Positions 7,699-14,734 are shown, counted from the first letter of the stretch. The stretch: 30,687 nucleotides of DNA from Caulobacter sp. CCH9-E1 (GCF_001556515.1 NZ_LSJA01000186.1:1-30687), one strand, 5' to 3'. Notes: generated from the letters alone by a model not told the origin. Numbers and translations are program-made.

Positions 7699-7989
7699 TC
7701 AGCTGGCGCGGTAAAGGCAGACATCCCTGAGGACGCTGCTGATATAGGCCTGCCCCTCGGCGATCAGGGTCTCGGTCGGCCCGACCACGCACTGATCCCC
7801 GACCTTGATCATGACCTGGGCCCACTTGTCCGTGACCAGATCGCCTGACACGTCGAACTCGCCGGCGGTCTTGCCGTGGCCCTCGGCGATGTTGACGATC
7901 GGGCCCAGCGTCATCTCGTTTTCCTTGATCCACTCGTTCAGGTCATTGAGATCCAAGGTCGGATCAGCGCCGATGATATGCGTGCCCAT
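7699..7989 (-). CDS. Small protein of unknown function, coupled to the lipoprotein gene
   Basis: I do not recognise this 96-residue protein. It has no signal peptide and no obvious membrane helix. It is fairly acidic, with two cysteines (in DQCVVG and DVCLYR) and a likely beta-rich middle (AQVMIKVGDQCVVG). Its ATG overlaps the stop codon of the upstream lipoprotein gene as TGATG at 7987-7991, so translation of the two is probably coupled. That link suggests a shared role, but nothing in the sequence shows what it is. Confidence 0.75.
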   Translation of the reverse strand: MGTHIIGADPTLDLNDLNEWIKENEMTLGPIVNIAEGHGKTAGEFDVSGDLVTDKWAQVMIKVGDQCVVGPTETLIAEGQAYISSVLRDVCLYRAS

Positions 7990-8969
7990 CAGAGGTAACT
8001 GTCCTTTCCGGTCAGCGACTTGACCTTCTGCACCGCCTTGTCGAAGGCGACTTCGTTCTGGACGTTCTGGTTCATCCAGATCCTGATGGCCGCGATCTGG
8101 TCCGTGCGGAATGTCTTTGACGTCGCATCGCCGACCGTCGCGCCGAGCGCGGAGGCGGCGGCCGCCAAATCGGCGTCGTTGAGCTTCTGGAGATCAAGCA
8201 GCAGCGCCTGCTTGCGCGGCGCCAATCCCGGCTGCAGGTTTACGGTATAGGCGATATCAAGCTGGCGCTTCTTCTCCGCCGCGTCGGCGGTGGCGGTCGA
8301 GGTCAGGGCCTGTATGGCCTCCTCCAGCCGCGCCTTGCCCTCGAGCGCGCGAACGTCGCCGAGCGCTTCGGCCAGGGAATAGTCCTTGGCCTCCAGCCGC
8401 AGCTTCGCCACGATGGCCGCCTTGGCCTCCAGCCGGTTGGCGTCCATGGCCGCCAGCACCGCCGGCAGAGCCTTTTCGATGAAGAGATCCTTCGTGACCG
8501 AGGCCTGACCGCCCGCCACCACGGCCGAGGCCGCGGCCAGGGCGCGCCGGGCCTCGTCGCCCGAAACCACCGCGGCCCCATTCATGATCAGGATGGCGAG
8601 ATTGCCGCCGAACGCCGTGCCCTTGGCTTCCTGTGACAGCCGGCCACGGAACGCCTCGTAACGCGCGTCGGCGGCGCTGATGTAGAGCGCGACCACGATG
8701 TCGCGGAATTCCCGCTTGCTCATCCCGTCGCGGCAGTCGGGCCAGACCTTGCCCGCCGCGCAGGTGTCGGACGCCTGGTAGAAGGTCGTGAGAACCTTGC
8801 TCTCGGGCAGGGCCTCGACGACCTTCAGCCGCGCATCAGCGGACGTCACGGGCTTGGCCGACCCGGTCAGGGCGGCGCATCCCGCGAGCGCCTGCAAAAC
8901 GCCGACCAGCGCGATGGCCGCGAGCGCGCGAAGACAAGCGCTGCGCGATGAAGCCGATATCCCGACCAT
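7989..8969 (-). CDS. Putative lipoprotein of unknown function, helical and Ala-rich
   Basis: This 326-residue protein starts with a lipoprotein-type signal: basic residues, a hydrophobic stretch ALAAIALVGVLQ, and a lipobox LAGC near residue 30, predicting lipid attachment to that cysteine. The mature part is Ala/Lys/Glu/Asp-rich and probably mostly alpha-helical. Two more cysteines are in SDTCAAGKVWPDCRDG and may form a disulfide in the periplasm. No known enzymatic motif is visible. It overlaps the next gene (7699-7989) by a TGATG stop-start. The region upstream (8970-9076) is AT-rich and contains a palindrome-rich segment. The start at 8969 has only a poorly spaced AGGA, so a nearby downstream start is possible. 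Confidence 0.8.
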   Translation of the reverse strand: MVGISASSRSACLRALAAIALVGVLQALAGCAALTGSAKPVTSADARLKVVEALPESKVLTTFYQASDTCAAGKVWPDCRDGMSKREFRDIVVALYISAADARYEAFRGRLSQEAKGTAFGGNLAILIMNGAAVVSGDEARRALAAASAVVAGGQASVTKDLFIEKALPAVLAAMDANRLEAKAAIVAKLRLEAKDYSLAEALGDVRALEGKARLEEAIQALTSTATADAAEKKRQLDIAYTVNLQPGLAPRKQALLLDLQKLNDADLAAAASALGATVGDATSKTFRTDQIAAIRIWMNQNVQNEVAFDKAVQKVKSLTGKDSYL

Positions 8970-9007
8970 GTCCTGCCCCCGCGCCCCCGAAGAACGGCGT
9001 TACGTGA

Positions 9008-9063
9008 AACTAGAGCATGCTCAAGAGATTTTCAATGTTTCAGGTTGTGTTTCCGGAAAAGAC
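9008..9063. repeat. AT-rich segment with short perfect palindromes
   Basis: This segment contains the 10-bp palindromes GAGCATGCTC (9013-9022) and TTTCCGGAAA (9050-9059) in DNA that is much less GC-rich than its surroundings. It lies between the unknown gene at 9077 and the lipoprotein gene. It may be a promoter region, or the remnant of an intergenic repeat of the TAGAGCATG...GGAAAAG type that I recall as common in Rhizobiales. That resemblance is from memory and unverified. Confidence 0.35.
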
Positions 9064-9076
9064 TAGTATCCGGTGT

Positions 9077-9541
9077 TCACCCATGTCCGGGCAGCGACAA
9101 AGGCTGGCTGGCGTCCTCGACCAGGCGCCTTGCCTGTTCCAGCGCCGCGTTGATGTCGCTTTCGATGAACTCGACCTCGAGGTCGGTCAGCGGGTGCGGG
9201 GCGGCGATGGTGCCGCGCAGGTACTCGCGGCGCTCGGCCTCGGCCATCGACCACCAGCCGACGGTGTGGCCTTCCTCGATCACCGCATCGCCCATGGCCA
9301 GCAGGTCGTCGGTGTCGAAGATCGGCTGGCCGACCTTTTCCGGGAAGCGCAGCTCGGCGTCGTTGACGACGCGGTCCAGGCGCTTGAGCAGCGCCGCCAG
9401 CCAGGGGCTGACCAGCAGGGGCTTTTCATAGCCGTCGCCGAACTTGGCCCGCAGCAAGAGGTCGAACAGCACCTTCAGCCCCTCGTCGCCCGAGAAGGTG
9501 ACGGTCTTGGCCTCGGGGTCAAACTTGAAGATGTCGGACAT
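9077..9541 (-). CDS. Protein of unknown function, acidic and soluble
   Basis: I do not recognise this 154-residue protein. It has no signal peptide or membrane segment, so it is probably cytosolic. It begins MSDIFKFDPEAKTVTFSGDE and has a helical, acidic C-terminal half (DLEVEFIESDINAALEQARR). I chose the ATG at 9541, with GAGAG seven to eight bases upstream. An in-frame ATG at 9595 would add 18 residues, but they would be encoded within two adjacent dyad sequences, which look regulatory. It lies upstream of lysC's end on the minus strand, separated from lysC by no shared transcript because lysC is transcribed toward it. Confidence 0.7.
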   Translation of the reverse strand: MSDIFKFDPEAKTVTFSGDEGLKVLFDLLLRAKFGDGYEKPLLVSPWLAALLKRLDRVVNDAELRFPEKVGQPIFDTDDLLAMGDAVIEEGHTVGWWSMAEAERREYLRGTIAAPHPLTDLEVEFIESDINAALEQARRLVEDASQPLSLPGHG

Positions 9542-9551
9542 GGGGTCTCTC

Positions 9552-9590
9552 GGAAGCGATGTCGCTTCCATAACGTCCGAAGGCGACGTT
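9552..9590. promoter_or_regulatory. Two adjacent dyad sequences before the gene at 9541
   Basis: GGAAGCGA-TG-TCGCTTCC (9552-9569) is a perfect 8+8 palindrome. Three bases away is AACGTC, seven bases, GACGTT (9572-9590), a 6+6 inverted repeat. Both lie 10-50 bp upstream of the ATG at 9541. They could be operator sites or paired hairpins in the leader RNA; the binding protein is unknown. Confidence 0.5.
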
Positions 9591-9609
9591 TTCATCTAAG
9601 TCGGCGGAG

Positions 9610-9732
9610 AGCGCCCCCACCACCGCTTCGCGGTCCCCCTCCCCCGCTGCGCGAGGGAGGATGGAGCCATTCCTCCTCACCCGTGCAACGGGGGAGGCGG
9701 CGCGAGGCGAAGCCTCGTGACGGAGGGGGCGC
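9610..9732. repeat. Palindromic intergenic repeat, family C, copy 1
   Basis: The ends are AGCGCCCCC and GGGGGCGCT. Inner arms include CCCCCTCCCCCGCTGCGCGAGGG on the left and CCCGTGCAACGGGGGAGG on the right, each also a small hairpin. It lies between the stop of lysC (9747) and the start of the unknown gene at 9541. A related element is at 19256-19369. Confidence 0.8.
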
Positions 9733-9746
9733 TCCCTCCGTCGAAA

Positions 9747-10994
9747 CTACAGCTGGTCCAGCCCGTAGACCGCGTGCAGGGCGCGGACGGCCAGTTCCGT
9801 GTAGGCCGCGTCGATCAGGACCGAGATCTTGATCTCCGAGGTCGAGATGACCTGGATGTTGATGTTCTTCTCGGCCAGGGCCGCGAACATCGACTGGGCG
9901 ACGCCGGCGTGGCTGCGCATGCCGACCCCGATCACCGACACCTTGGCGACGTCCTCGTTGACCGCGACATCCTCGAAGCCGATCTCGGTCTTGGCGGCCT
10001 GGACGATCTCGACGGCGCGGGCGGCGTCACGCTTGCCGACCGTGAATTCCATGTTGGCGGTCGCGTTGGTGCGAGCCCGCGACTGGACGATCATGTCGAC
10101 ATTGACGTTGGCGTCGGCGAGACGGCCGAAGATCTGCGAGGACACGCCCGGATGGTCGGGCAGGCCCAGCAGGGTGATCTTGGCTTCGTCGCGGCTGTAG
10201 GCGACGCCCGAGACGATGCGCTTTTCCATGATTTCTTCCTCGTCGCAGACGATCGTACCTTGGCCCGGGGCTTCGCCCGGTTCGACGAAACTGGACAGCA
10301 CCCGCACCGGGACGCGATGGGCCATGGCCATCTCGACCGAGCGGGTCTGCAGAACCTTGGCCCCCAGCGAGGCCATTTCGAGCATCTCCTCGTAGGAGAT
10401 CTTGGCCAGGCGCTTGGCCTTGCTCTCGATGCGCGGATCGGTCGTGTAGACCCCGTCCACGTCGGTGTAGATGTCGCAGGCGCCCTTTACGGCCGCCGCG
10501 ATCGCCACGGCCGAGGTGTCCGAGCCGCCGCGGCCCAGGGTGGTGATGCGCTGCTTGGGGGTCACGCCCTGGAAGCCGGCGATCACGGCGATCTCGCCGC
10601 TGGCGAAGCAGGCCTCGAGGTTCTCCGGCGGAATCTCCTCGATCCGCGCGCGGCCGTGGGCCTCGTCGGTGATGATCGGCACCTGCCAGCCCAGGAACGA
10701 GCGGGCCTTGTGACCCATGTTGCGCAGGGTCATGGCCAGCAGGCCGGCGGTCACCTGCTCGCCCGAGGCGACGACGGCGTCGTACTCGTCGTCCGACTCC
10801 GGCAGGCCCTGGGCCGCGCGGCCGGCGCCGTCGGTCCAGGCGACCAGCTCGTTGGTCTTGCCCGACATGGCCGAAACGACCACCGCGACCTGCTTACCCG
10901 TGGCGACCTCGGCGGCGACCAGGCGCGCCACACGGCGGATGCGCTCCAGGTCGGCCACCGACGTGCCGCCGAACTTCATCACCAGACGTGACAC
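9747..10994 (-). CDS. lysC: Aspartokinase
   Basis: Aspartokinase phosphorylates aspartate, the first step toward lysine, threonine, methionine and diaminopimelate for the cell wall. The 415-residue protein has the kinase domain at about 3-235 (KFGGTSVADLERI at the start, TLGRGGSDTSAVAIAAA in the middle). Two C-terminal ACT domains follow at about 265-410 (ITLLGLPDHPGVSSQIF and VSVIGVGMRSHAGVAQSMF), the usual site of lysine/threonine feedback. I chose the GTG at 10994, giving VSRLVMKFGG, because homologues begin this way and GAGG lies ten bases upstream. An ATG further upstream (11099) would add 35 residues of non-conserved, basic sequence. It is divergent from ubiG. No lysine riboswitch is evident in the 170-bp gap between them. 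Confidence 0.96.
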   Translation of the reverse strand: MSRLVMKFGGTSVADLERIRRVARLVAAEVATGKQVAVVVSAMSGKTNELVAWTDGAGRAAQGLPESDDEYDAVVASGEQVTAGLLAMTLRNMGHKARSFLGWQVPIITDEAHGRARIEEIPPENLEACFASGEIAVIAGFQGVTPKQRITTLGRGGSDTSAVAIAAAVKGACDIYTDVDGVYTTDPRIESKAKRLAKISYEEMLEMASLGAKVLQTRSVEMAMAHRVPVRVLSSFVEPGEAPGQGTIVCDEEEIMEKRIVSGVAYSRDEAKITLLGLPDHPGVSSQIFGRLADANVNVDMIVQSRARTNATANMEFTVGKRDAARAVEIVQAAKTEIGFEDVAVNEDVAKVSVIGVGMRSHAGVAQSMFAALAEKNINIQVISTSEIKISVLIDAAYTELAVRALHAVYGLDQL

Positions 10995-11164
10995 GTCCTT
11001 GGTACCTCGACACTTGGTTATTTCTTGCGCCCGCGCGGCGGGAACCCTCCCCTTCGCGCAAGCGAAGCGCCTTCTAGCGGCGCGATGGCGCAACGGCAAT
11101 GTCGCGGAGCTGTCTTTTTTCTCCGGTCATGGCGCGAAAAACTCGGCGTGGTACAGGTAGACAC
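10995..11164. other. Divergent lysC-ubiG intergenic region
   Basis: This gap must hold the promoters of both genes. It contains a small perfect hairpin, CTTCGC-GCAA-GCGAAG (11052-11067), with a GNRA-type loop if transcribed on the plus strand. I cannot assign -35/-10 elements with confidence on either strand. Confidence 0.4.
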
Positions 11165-11932
11165 ATGAGCGAAGCAGCCAAGCCCTCCCCCTCTGGCACC
11201 GCCTGGAGCATCGACCCGGCCGACGTGGCCCGCTTCTCGGCGATCGCCGCCGAGTGGTGGGACCCCAAGGGCAAGTTCGCGCCGCTGCACGTGTTCAATC
11301 CCTGCCGCCTGGCCTTCATCCGCGAGCAGGCCCTGGCGCGGTTCGGCCGCGACGGCGACCAGCGCGCGCCGTTCGACGGCCTTTCCCTGCTCGACATCGG
11401 CTGCGGCGGCGGGCTGCTGAGCGAGCCGATGGCGCGGCTGGGTTTTGCGGTGACGGCGATCGACGCCTCGGAGCGCAACATCAAGACCGCCGCGACCCAC
11501 GCGGCCGAGCAAGAGCTCACGATCAACTACCGCCCCGCCACCGCCGAGCAGCTGCTGGCCGAGGGCGCGGGGCCGTTCGACGTCGTCCTGACCATGGAGG
11601 TCATCGAGCACGTCGCCGATCCGGGCGAGTTCCTGCGCACCTGCGCCAAGCTGCTCAAGCCCGGCGGCATCATGTTCGTGGCCACCCTGAACCGCACGCT
11701 GAAGGCGCTCGCGCTCGCCAAGATCGGCGCCGAGTACGTGCTGCGCTGGGTTCCGCCCGGCACCCACGACTGGAAGCAGTTCCTGAAGCCCGAAGAGCTG
11801 CGCGCCTTCCTGGCCGGCGAGCCGGTGGCGATGCAGGGGCCTTACGGCGTCAGCTACAACCCGCTGACCGGCCGCTGGAGTCGCTCGGCGGATACGGACA
11901 TCAACTACATGATGACCGTGACCAGGGATTGA
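11165..11932 (+). CDS. ubiG: Ubiquinone biosynthesis O-methyltransferase UbiG
   Basis: UbiG carries out both O-methylation steps of ubiquinone synthesis using S-adenosylmethionine, at the membrane surface. The 255-residue protein has the class I SAM fold. It has the family's N-terminal [23 protein letters not shown], motif [31 protein letters not shown], the post-I/II region [17 protein letters not shown] and the UbiG-type C-terminus ([18 protein letters not shown], then [11 protein letters not shown]). I chose ATG 11165 with a weak AGGTAG upstream; an upstream in-frame ATG at 11099 would add a non-conserved basic leader. It is divergent from lysC, a common alphaproteobacterial arrangement. 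Confidence 0.96.
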   Translation: MSEAAKPSPSGTAWSIDPADVARFSAIAAEWWDPKGKFAPLHVFNPCRLAFIREQALARFGRDGDQRAPFDGLSLLDIGCGGGLLSEPMARLGFAVTAIDASERNIKTAATHAAEQELTINYRPATAEQLLAEGAGPFDVVLTMEVIEHVADPGEFLRTCAKLLKPGGIMFVATLNRTLKALALAKIGAEYVLRWVPPGTHDWKQFLKPEELRAFLAGEPVAMQGPYGVSYNPLTGRWSRSADTDINYMMTVTRD

Positions 11933-11969
11933 GACAGACTGACCTTGCGATGTGCGCGCGAGGTGTCTG

Positions 11970-12350
11970 ATGTTCCTGCTCCTGCTTGTCTCGGCCATTC
12001 TTCCGGGACCGATCAGCGGCGACTTCGATCACGACGGCAAGGCCGACACGGCGCGGATCGTTCGCGCGGGCGAGCGCGCCCATGTCCTGGAGATCGTGCG
12101 CGGAGCGGCGCCTGACGCCCCCGTCCGGATTGAACTGGGCCGTTATGCGCCGGACTATATGGTCCCCGCCGAGAACAGCGGCGCGGTGGCGACCTCTTGC
12201 GGCAAGGGGGGCGGCGCCAATACAGACCCCTGCCCTCGCAAATCGGTCCAGGTCACCCGGGGCGATCTGCTCGTGGGCGCGGCCGAAGCCAGCGAAAGCG
12301 TCTTCATCTGGGACGGCCATGCCTTCCGCCGGGACTGGCTGAGTGACTGA
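11970..12350 (+). CDS. Small exported protein of unknown function with Ca-loop-like motif
   Basis: This 126-residue protein follows ubiG by 37 bp on the same strand. It starts with a short signal peptide (MFLLLLVSAILPGPISG). Right after it comes DFDHDGKADTARIV, whose DxDxDGxxD pattern resembles the calcium-binding loop of FG-GAP or dockerin-type repeats. Two cysteines (about residues 77 and 88) could form a disulfide. I chose the ATG at 11970 because GAGG lies six bases upstream; a GTG at 11952 would add six residues. The function is unknown. Binding of calcium is inferred from the motif alone. Confidence 0.75.
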   Translation: MFLLLLVSAILPGPISGDFDHDGKADTARIVRAGERAHVLEIVRGAAPDAPVRIELGRYAPDYMVPAENSGAVATSCGKGGGANTDPCPRKSVQVTRGDLLVGAAEASESVFIWDGHAFRRDWLSD

Positions 12351-12370
12351 CGCCCAAAGCTGCAAATCCC

Positions 12371-12484
12371 GTGTCATCCCGGAAGCCTCGCAGAGGCTGT
12401 CTTAAGACCCAGGGGGTGAAGGAGCGCCGTGCGCGCCGCCCCGGGATTCCGGCTCTCCGCTGCGTGCTACGGCCGGGATGACAC
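12371..12484. repeat. Palindromic intergenic repeat, family B, copy 2
   Basis: The ends are GTGTCATCCCGG and CCGGGATGACAC. The left arm carries GAAGCCTCGCAGAGGC and the right arm CGGCTCTCCGCTGCGTGCTACGG-type sequence, the reverse of copy 1. It begins about 20 bp after the stop codon of the small exported protein. Confidence 0.88.
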
Positions 12485-12522
12485 GGATTTTGTGAGCTTG
12501 GAGCGCACTAGCGCCCCCTTCG

Positions 12523-12548
12523 GGAACCTCTCCAGCAACCTGGGCCTT
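12523..12548 (+). promoter_or_regulatory. Candidate EcfG/SigT-type promoter of the 52-residue-repeat gene
   Basis: GGAAC (12523-12527), a 17-base spacer and CCTT (12545-12548) match the alphaproteobacterial general-stress promoter GGAAC-N16/17-CGTT with one mismatch. The sequence aligns well beyond those two boxes with the candidate promoter of the next, paralogous gene: both have CCTGGGC running into the -10 box. The predicted leader is about 80 bases. Confidence 0.45.
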
Positions 12549-12637
12549 ATCATCTCCGCAGGGACATAGCGCCCCGGATTGGCGACCCGGTGTCGGGGGT
12601 CGGCCGTCGATCCGTTCGATTTGAACGGAGACCCAAG

Positions 12638-13645
12638 ATGACGTCCAAGACCCTCGTCGCCCTGATGGCGACCACCATGGCGTGCGGCGCGATCGCCCCC
12701 GCCGTGGCCCAGACCTCGGCCTACCAGCAGAGCTTGCAGCGCTACGACGACCAGCGCGCCAACTACTACGAGCGCGTGGCCGAGTATCGCGACCGCCAGG
12801 CCGCCTATGAGCGCGACCGCGCCAACTACCTGCAGGCCCGCGACGACTATGACCGCCGCTACGGCCGCGGCGCCTATGATCGGCGCTATCGGGCCGAGGC
12901 CGACCGCTATCGCGCCGCCGAGTACCGGCAGAGCGCCGCCTACTACGCCGAGCAGGCCCAGTTCGAGCGCGACCGCGCCAACTACGAGCGCGCCCGCGCC
13001 AACTACGACCGCCGCCATGGCGAGGGCGCCTATGACCGCCGCAACCCGCGCCAGGCCGATCGCTTCCGGACCAGCGGCTATGGCCACGCCTCGGGCTATG
13101 ACGCCGGCCGCCAGCAGTGGGAGCGCGATCGCGACCGCTACTACGCCGCCCGCGACGAGTACGACCGCCGCCACGGCTACGGCGCCTATGACCGCCGCCA
13201 TCCGGGCGAGGCCAACCGCTATCTCGCGCCCTACGCCGGCGCGGTCGGCGTCGACACCAACGCCAACGTCTCGTACGGCGACAACTGCCGTCAGGACGCC
13301 AAGCGCAACGCCACCGTCGGCGGCGTGATCGGCGCCCTGGCCGGCGCGGCCCTGGGCTCGAACGTCGCGGCCCGCAACGCCAAGACCGAAGGCTCGGTGC
13401 TGGGCGCCCTGGTCGGCGCCGGCGTCGGCGCGGCGGTCGGCAACGCCTCGGCCAAGTGCGACACGCGCGGCAACTACTGGACCTACGACCAGACCCAGCC
13501 CTACCGCTACAGCGACGGCCGCTACGCCGCCGCGGGCGAGCGCTGCCGCCTGGCGCCCGCCCCGACCGACTACAACGGCCGCGTCGAGACCCGTTACGTC
13601 CGCGTCTGTCCCGACGCCGACGGCCGTTACCGCGTCGAAGGCTGA
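12638..13645 (+). CDS. Exported glycine-zipper protein with three 52-residue Tyr/Arg repeats
   Basis: This 335-residue protein has a signal peptide (1-24, ending PAVA). A region very rich in Tyr, Arg, Asp and Ala follows, with a repeat beginning ERDR at residues 58, 110 and 162, an exact 52-residue period. Each unit contains YDRRxGxGAYDRR and ends near ADRYR. Next comes a glycine-zipper hairpin (about 226-270) bounded by C217 and C274, then a C-terminal part with C303 and C324. I chose the ATG at 12638 because GGAG lies nine bases upstream and the signal peptide starts there. The zipper resembles that of the next gene (13760) in sequence and cysteine spacing, so the two are probably paralogues. 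Likely an envelope protein; function unknown. A surface or matrix-like structural role is speculation. Confidence 0.85.
   Translation: MTSKTLVALMATTMACGAIAPAVAQTSAYQQSLQRYDDQRANYYERVAEYRDRQAAYERDRANYLQARDDYDRRYGRGAYDRRYRAEADRYRAAEYRQSAAYYAEQAQFERDRANYERARANYDRRHGEGAYDRRNPRQADRFRTSGYGHASGYDAGRQQWERDRDRYYAARDEYDRRHGYGAYDRRHPGEANRYLAPYAGAVGVDTNANVSYGDNCRQDAKRNATVGGVIGALAGAALGSNVAARNAKTEGSVLGALVGAGVGAAVGNASAKCDTRGNYWTYDQTQPYRYSDGRYAAAGERCRLAPAPTDYNGRVETRYVRVCPDADGRYRVEG
12809..13225 (+). repeat. In-frame 156-bp repeat units (three) inside the gene at 12638
   Basis: Units begin at 12809, 12965 and 13121, each with GAGCGCGA(C/T)CGCG, and the third is partial. They encode the 52-residue Tyr/Arg-rich repeat. 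The DNA copies differ at many codon positions, so the duplication is old or is under selection mainly at the protein level. Confidence 0.8.
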
Positions 13646-13690
13646 TCCCCGCGTTCGCCCAAGCTGAAGCGTCGCCTTTCCGACCTTGCC

Positions 13691-13716
13691 GGAAACCGGC
13701 CGTCAGCCTGGGCGTT
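13691..13716 (+). promoter_or_regulatory. Candidate EcfG/SigT-type promoter of the gene at 13760
   Basis: GGAAA (13691-13695), a 17-base spacer and CGTT (13713-13716) match GGAAC-N16/17-CGTT with one mismatch in the -35 box. Transcription would start near 13724, giving a leader of about 35 bases with GGAGAG ahead of the ATG. Confidence 0.5.
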
Positions 13717-13759
13717 TACGATCCGAGGGATCTGAAACAAGAACAATCGGAGAGCCGCC

Positions 13760-14077
13760 ATGCGCCCCCGTCTGAAAGCACTCGTTCTGGCCACCGTCGT
13801 CGGCTTCACCGCCAGCAGCGTGGCCGTCACCGCCGCCGACGCCCAGTCGCGCAACGGCCGCTATCGCGTGCTGGTGTGCGAGAAGTCCAAGTCCAAGGCC
13901 AAGAACGGCGCGATCATCGGCGGCCTGTCCGGCGCCCTGCTGGGCAACGCCGTCGCCGGCAACGGCGCCCGCACCGAGGGCACGGTCCTGGGCGGCGCGG
14001 TCGGCGCGGTCGCCGGCCACGAGATCGCCAAGGGCAAGAGCAAGAAAAAGTGCCACTACGAGTACCGCTACCGCTAA
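13760..14077 (+). CDS. Small exported glycine-zipper protein with flanking cysteine pair
   Basis: This 105-residue protein has a signal peptide (1-28, ending AADA) and a short Tyr/Arg segment. A glycine-zipper hairpin follows at about 49-87 (GAIIGGLSGALLGNAVAG, then GTVLGGAVGAVAGHEIA), bounded by C40 and C98. The end, KKKCHYEYRYR, is basic and aromatic. The zipper aligns with that of the upstream protein: (K/R)N..(V/I)GG..GAL.G, then ARTEG or AKTEG, then VLG. Cysteine spacing is 58 here and 57 there. A disulfide closing the hairpin in the periplasm is a reasonable inference. GGAG lies about nine bases before the ATG. A hairpin terminator follows at 14103. The role is unknown. Confidence 0.85.
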   Translation: MRPRLKALVLATVVGFTASSVAVTAADAQSRNGRYRVLVCEKSKSKAKNGAIIGGLSGALLGNAVAGNGARTEGTVLGGAVGAVAGHEIAKGKSKKKCHYEYRYR

Positions 14078-14102
14078 GCGAACAGCGATAGAGCGCGAAC
14101 AA

Positions 14103-14137
14103 GGGCGCCGGACCATCGGGTTCGGCGCCCTTTCTTG
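14103..14137 (+). terminator. Terminator after the small glycine-zipper gene
   Basis: An 8-bp stem GGGCGCCG / CGGCGCCC (14103-14110 and 14123-14130) is followed by TTTCTTG, 26 bases after the stop codon. The U-tract is interrupted, so efficiency may be moderate. Confidence 0.65.
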
Positions 14138-14193
14138 TCTTGGCGAGCATCCATCCGTGGGGCCGGGCCGTAACGGCGGGCGAGGAGATCGCC

Positions 14194-14712
14194 ATGCCCC
14201 ACGCCCCTGTCGCCCTTGTCGCCCTCGTCGCCGCCCTCGCCGCGGCCGGTCCCGCCGAGCCCCGGCCAACGCCCATCGACGCCGCCAGCCACTATTCCGG
14301 AACCTGGCTGGAGGTCGGGCGCACGCCGATGGGCGTCACCAAGGGCTGCGTCGCCGCGACCACCGTCTACAAGCGCCTGGACGACCGCCGCGTCGAGGTC
14401 GAGGACGACTGCCGCCAAGGCGGGATCGACGGCAAGCGCCGCGCCATCCGCGGCAAGGGCGTGATCGAGGATCCCGGCGTCAACCGCCGCCTGAAGGTGT
14501 CCTACCTGCCGTTCGTGACCTGGCGCTACGAGGTGCTGGAGACCGACCCCGCCGGCGCCTGGTTCATCTCGGCCTCGCCGGACAAGAAGAAGGTCTTCCT
14601 CTATGCCCGTCGTCCTCTTCCGCAAGCGACGCTGGACGACCTGACGGCCCGCGCCCGCCGCGCGGGCTATGCGGGCGAGATCGAGTACCCGGCGACGAAG
14701 GACGCGCCCTAG
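14194..14712 (+). CDS. Lipocalin-family exported protein
   Basis: This 172-residue protein has a signal peptide (1-about 24). The lipocalin G-x-W signature follows in HYSGTWLEVGRTP near residue 40, as in the bacterial lipocalin Blc. Alternating beta-type segments include KLDDRRVEVEDDCRQ, KVSYLPFVTWRYEVLE and AWFISASPDKKKVFLYAR, the last of which matches the final strands and the helix of the family (LPQATLDDLTARARRAGY). The family forms an eight-stranded barrel that carries small hydrophobic molecules in the envelope. No lipobox is present, so it is probably periplasmic, not a lipoprotein. GAGGAG lies seven to eight bases before the ATG at 14194. It ends 22 bp before a family B repeat and converges with the DUF1178 gene. 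Confidence 0.85.
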   Translation: MPHAPVALVALVAALAAAGPAEPRPTPIDAASHYSGTWLEVGRTPMGVTKGCVAATTVYKRLDDRRVEVEDDCRQGGIDGKRRAIRGKGVIEDPGVNRRLKVSYLPFVTWRYEVLETDPAGAWFISASPDKKKVFLYARRPLPQATLDDLTARARRAGYAGEIEYPATKDAP

Positions 14713-14734
14713 TCTCGTCCGCTCTCCCTCCCCC

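Noticed and set aside
10995..11164. Lysine riboswitch upstream of lysC
   Set aside because: The gap shows only one short hairpin and lacks the long conserved multi-helix pattern expected of the lysine riboswitch.
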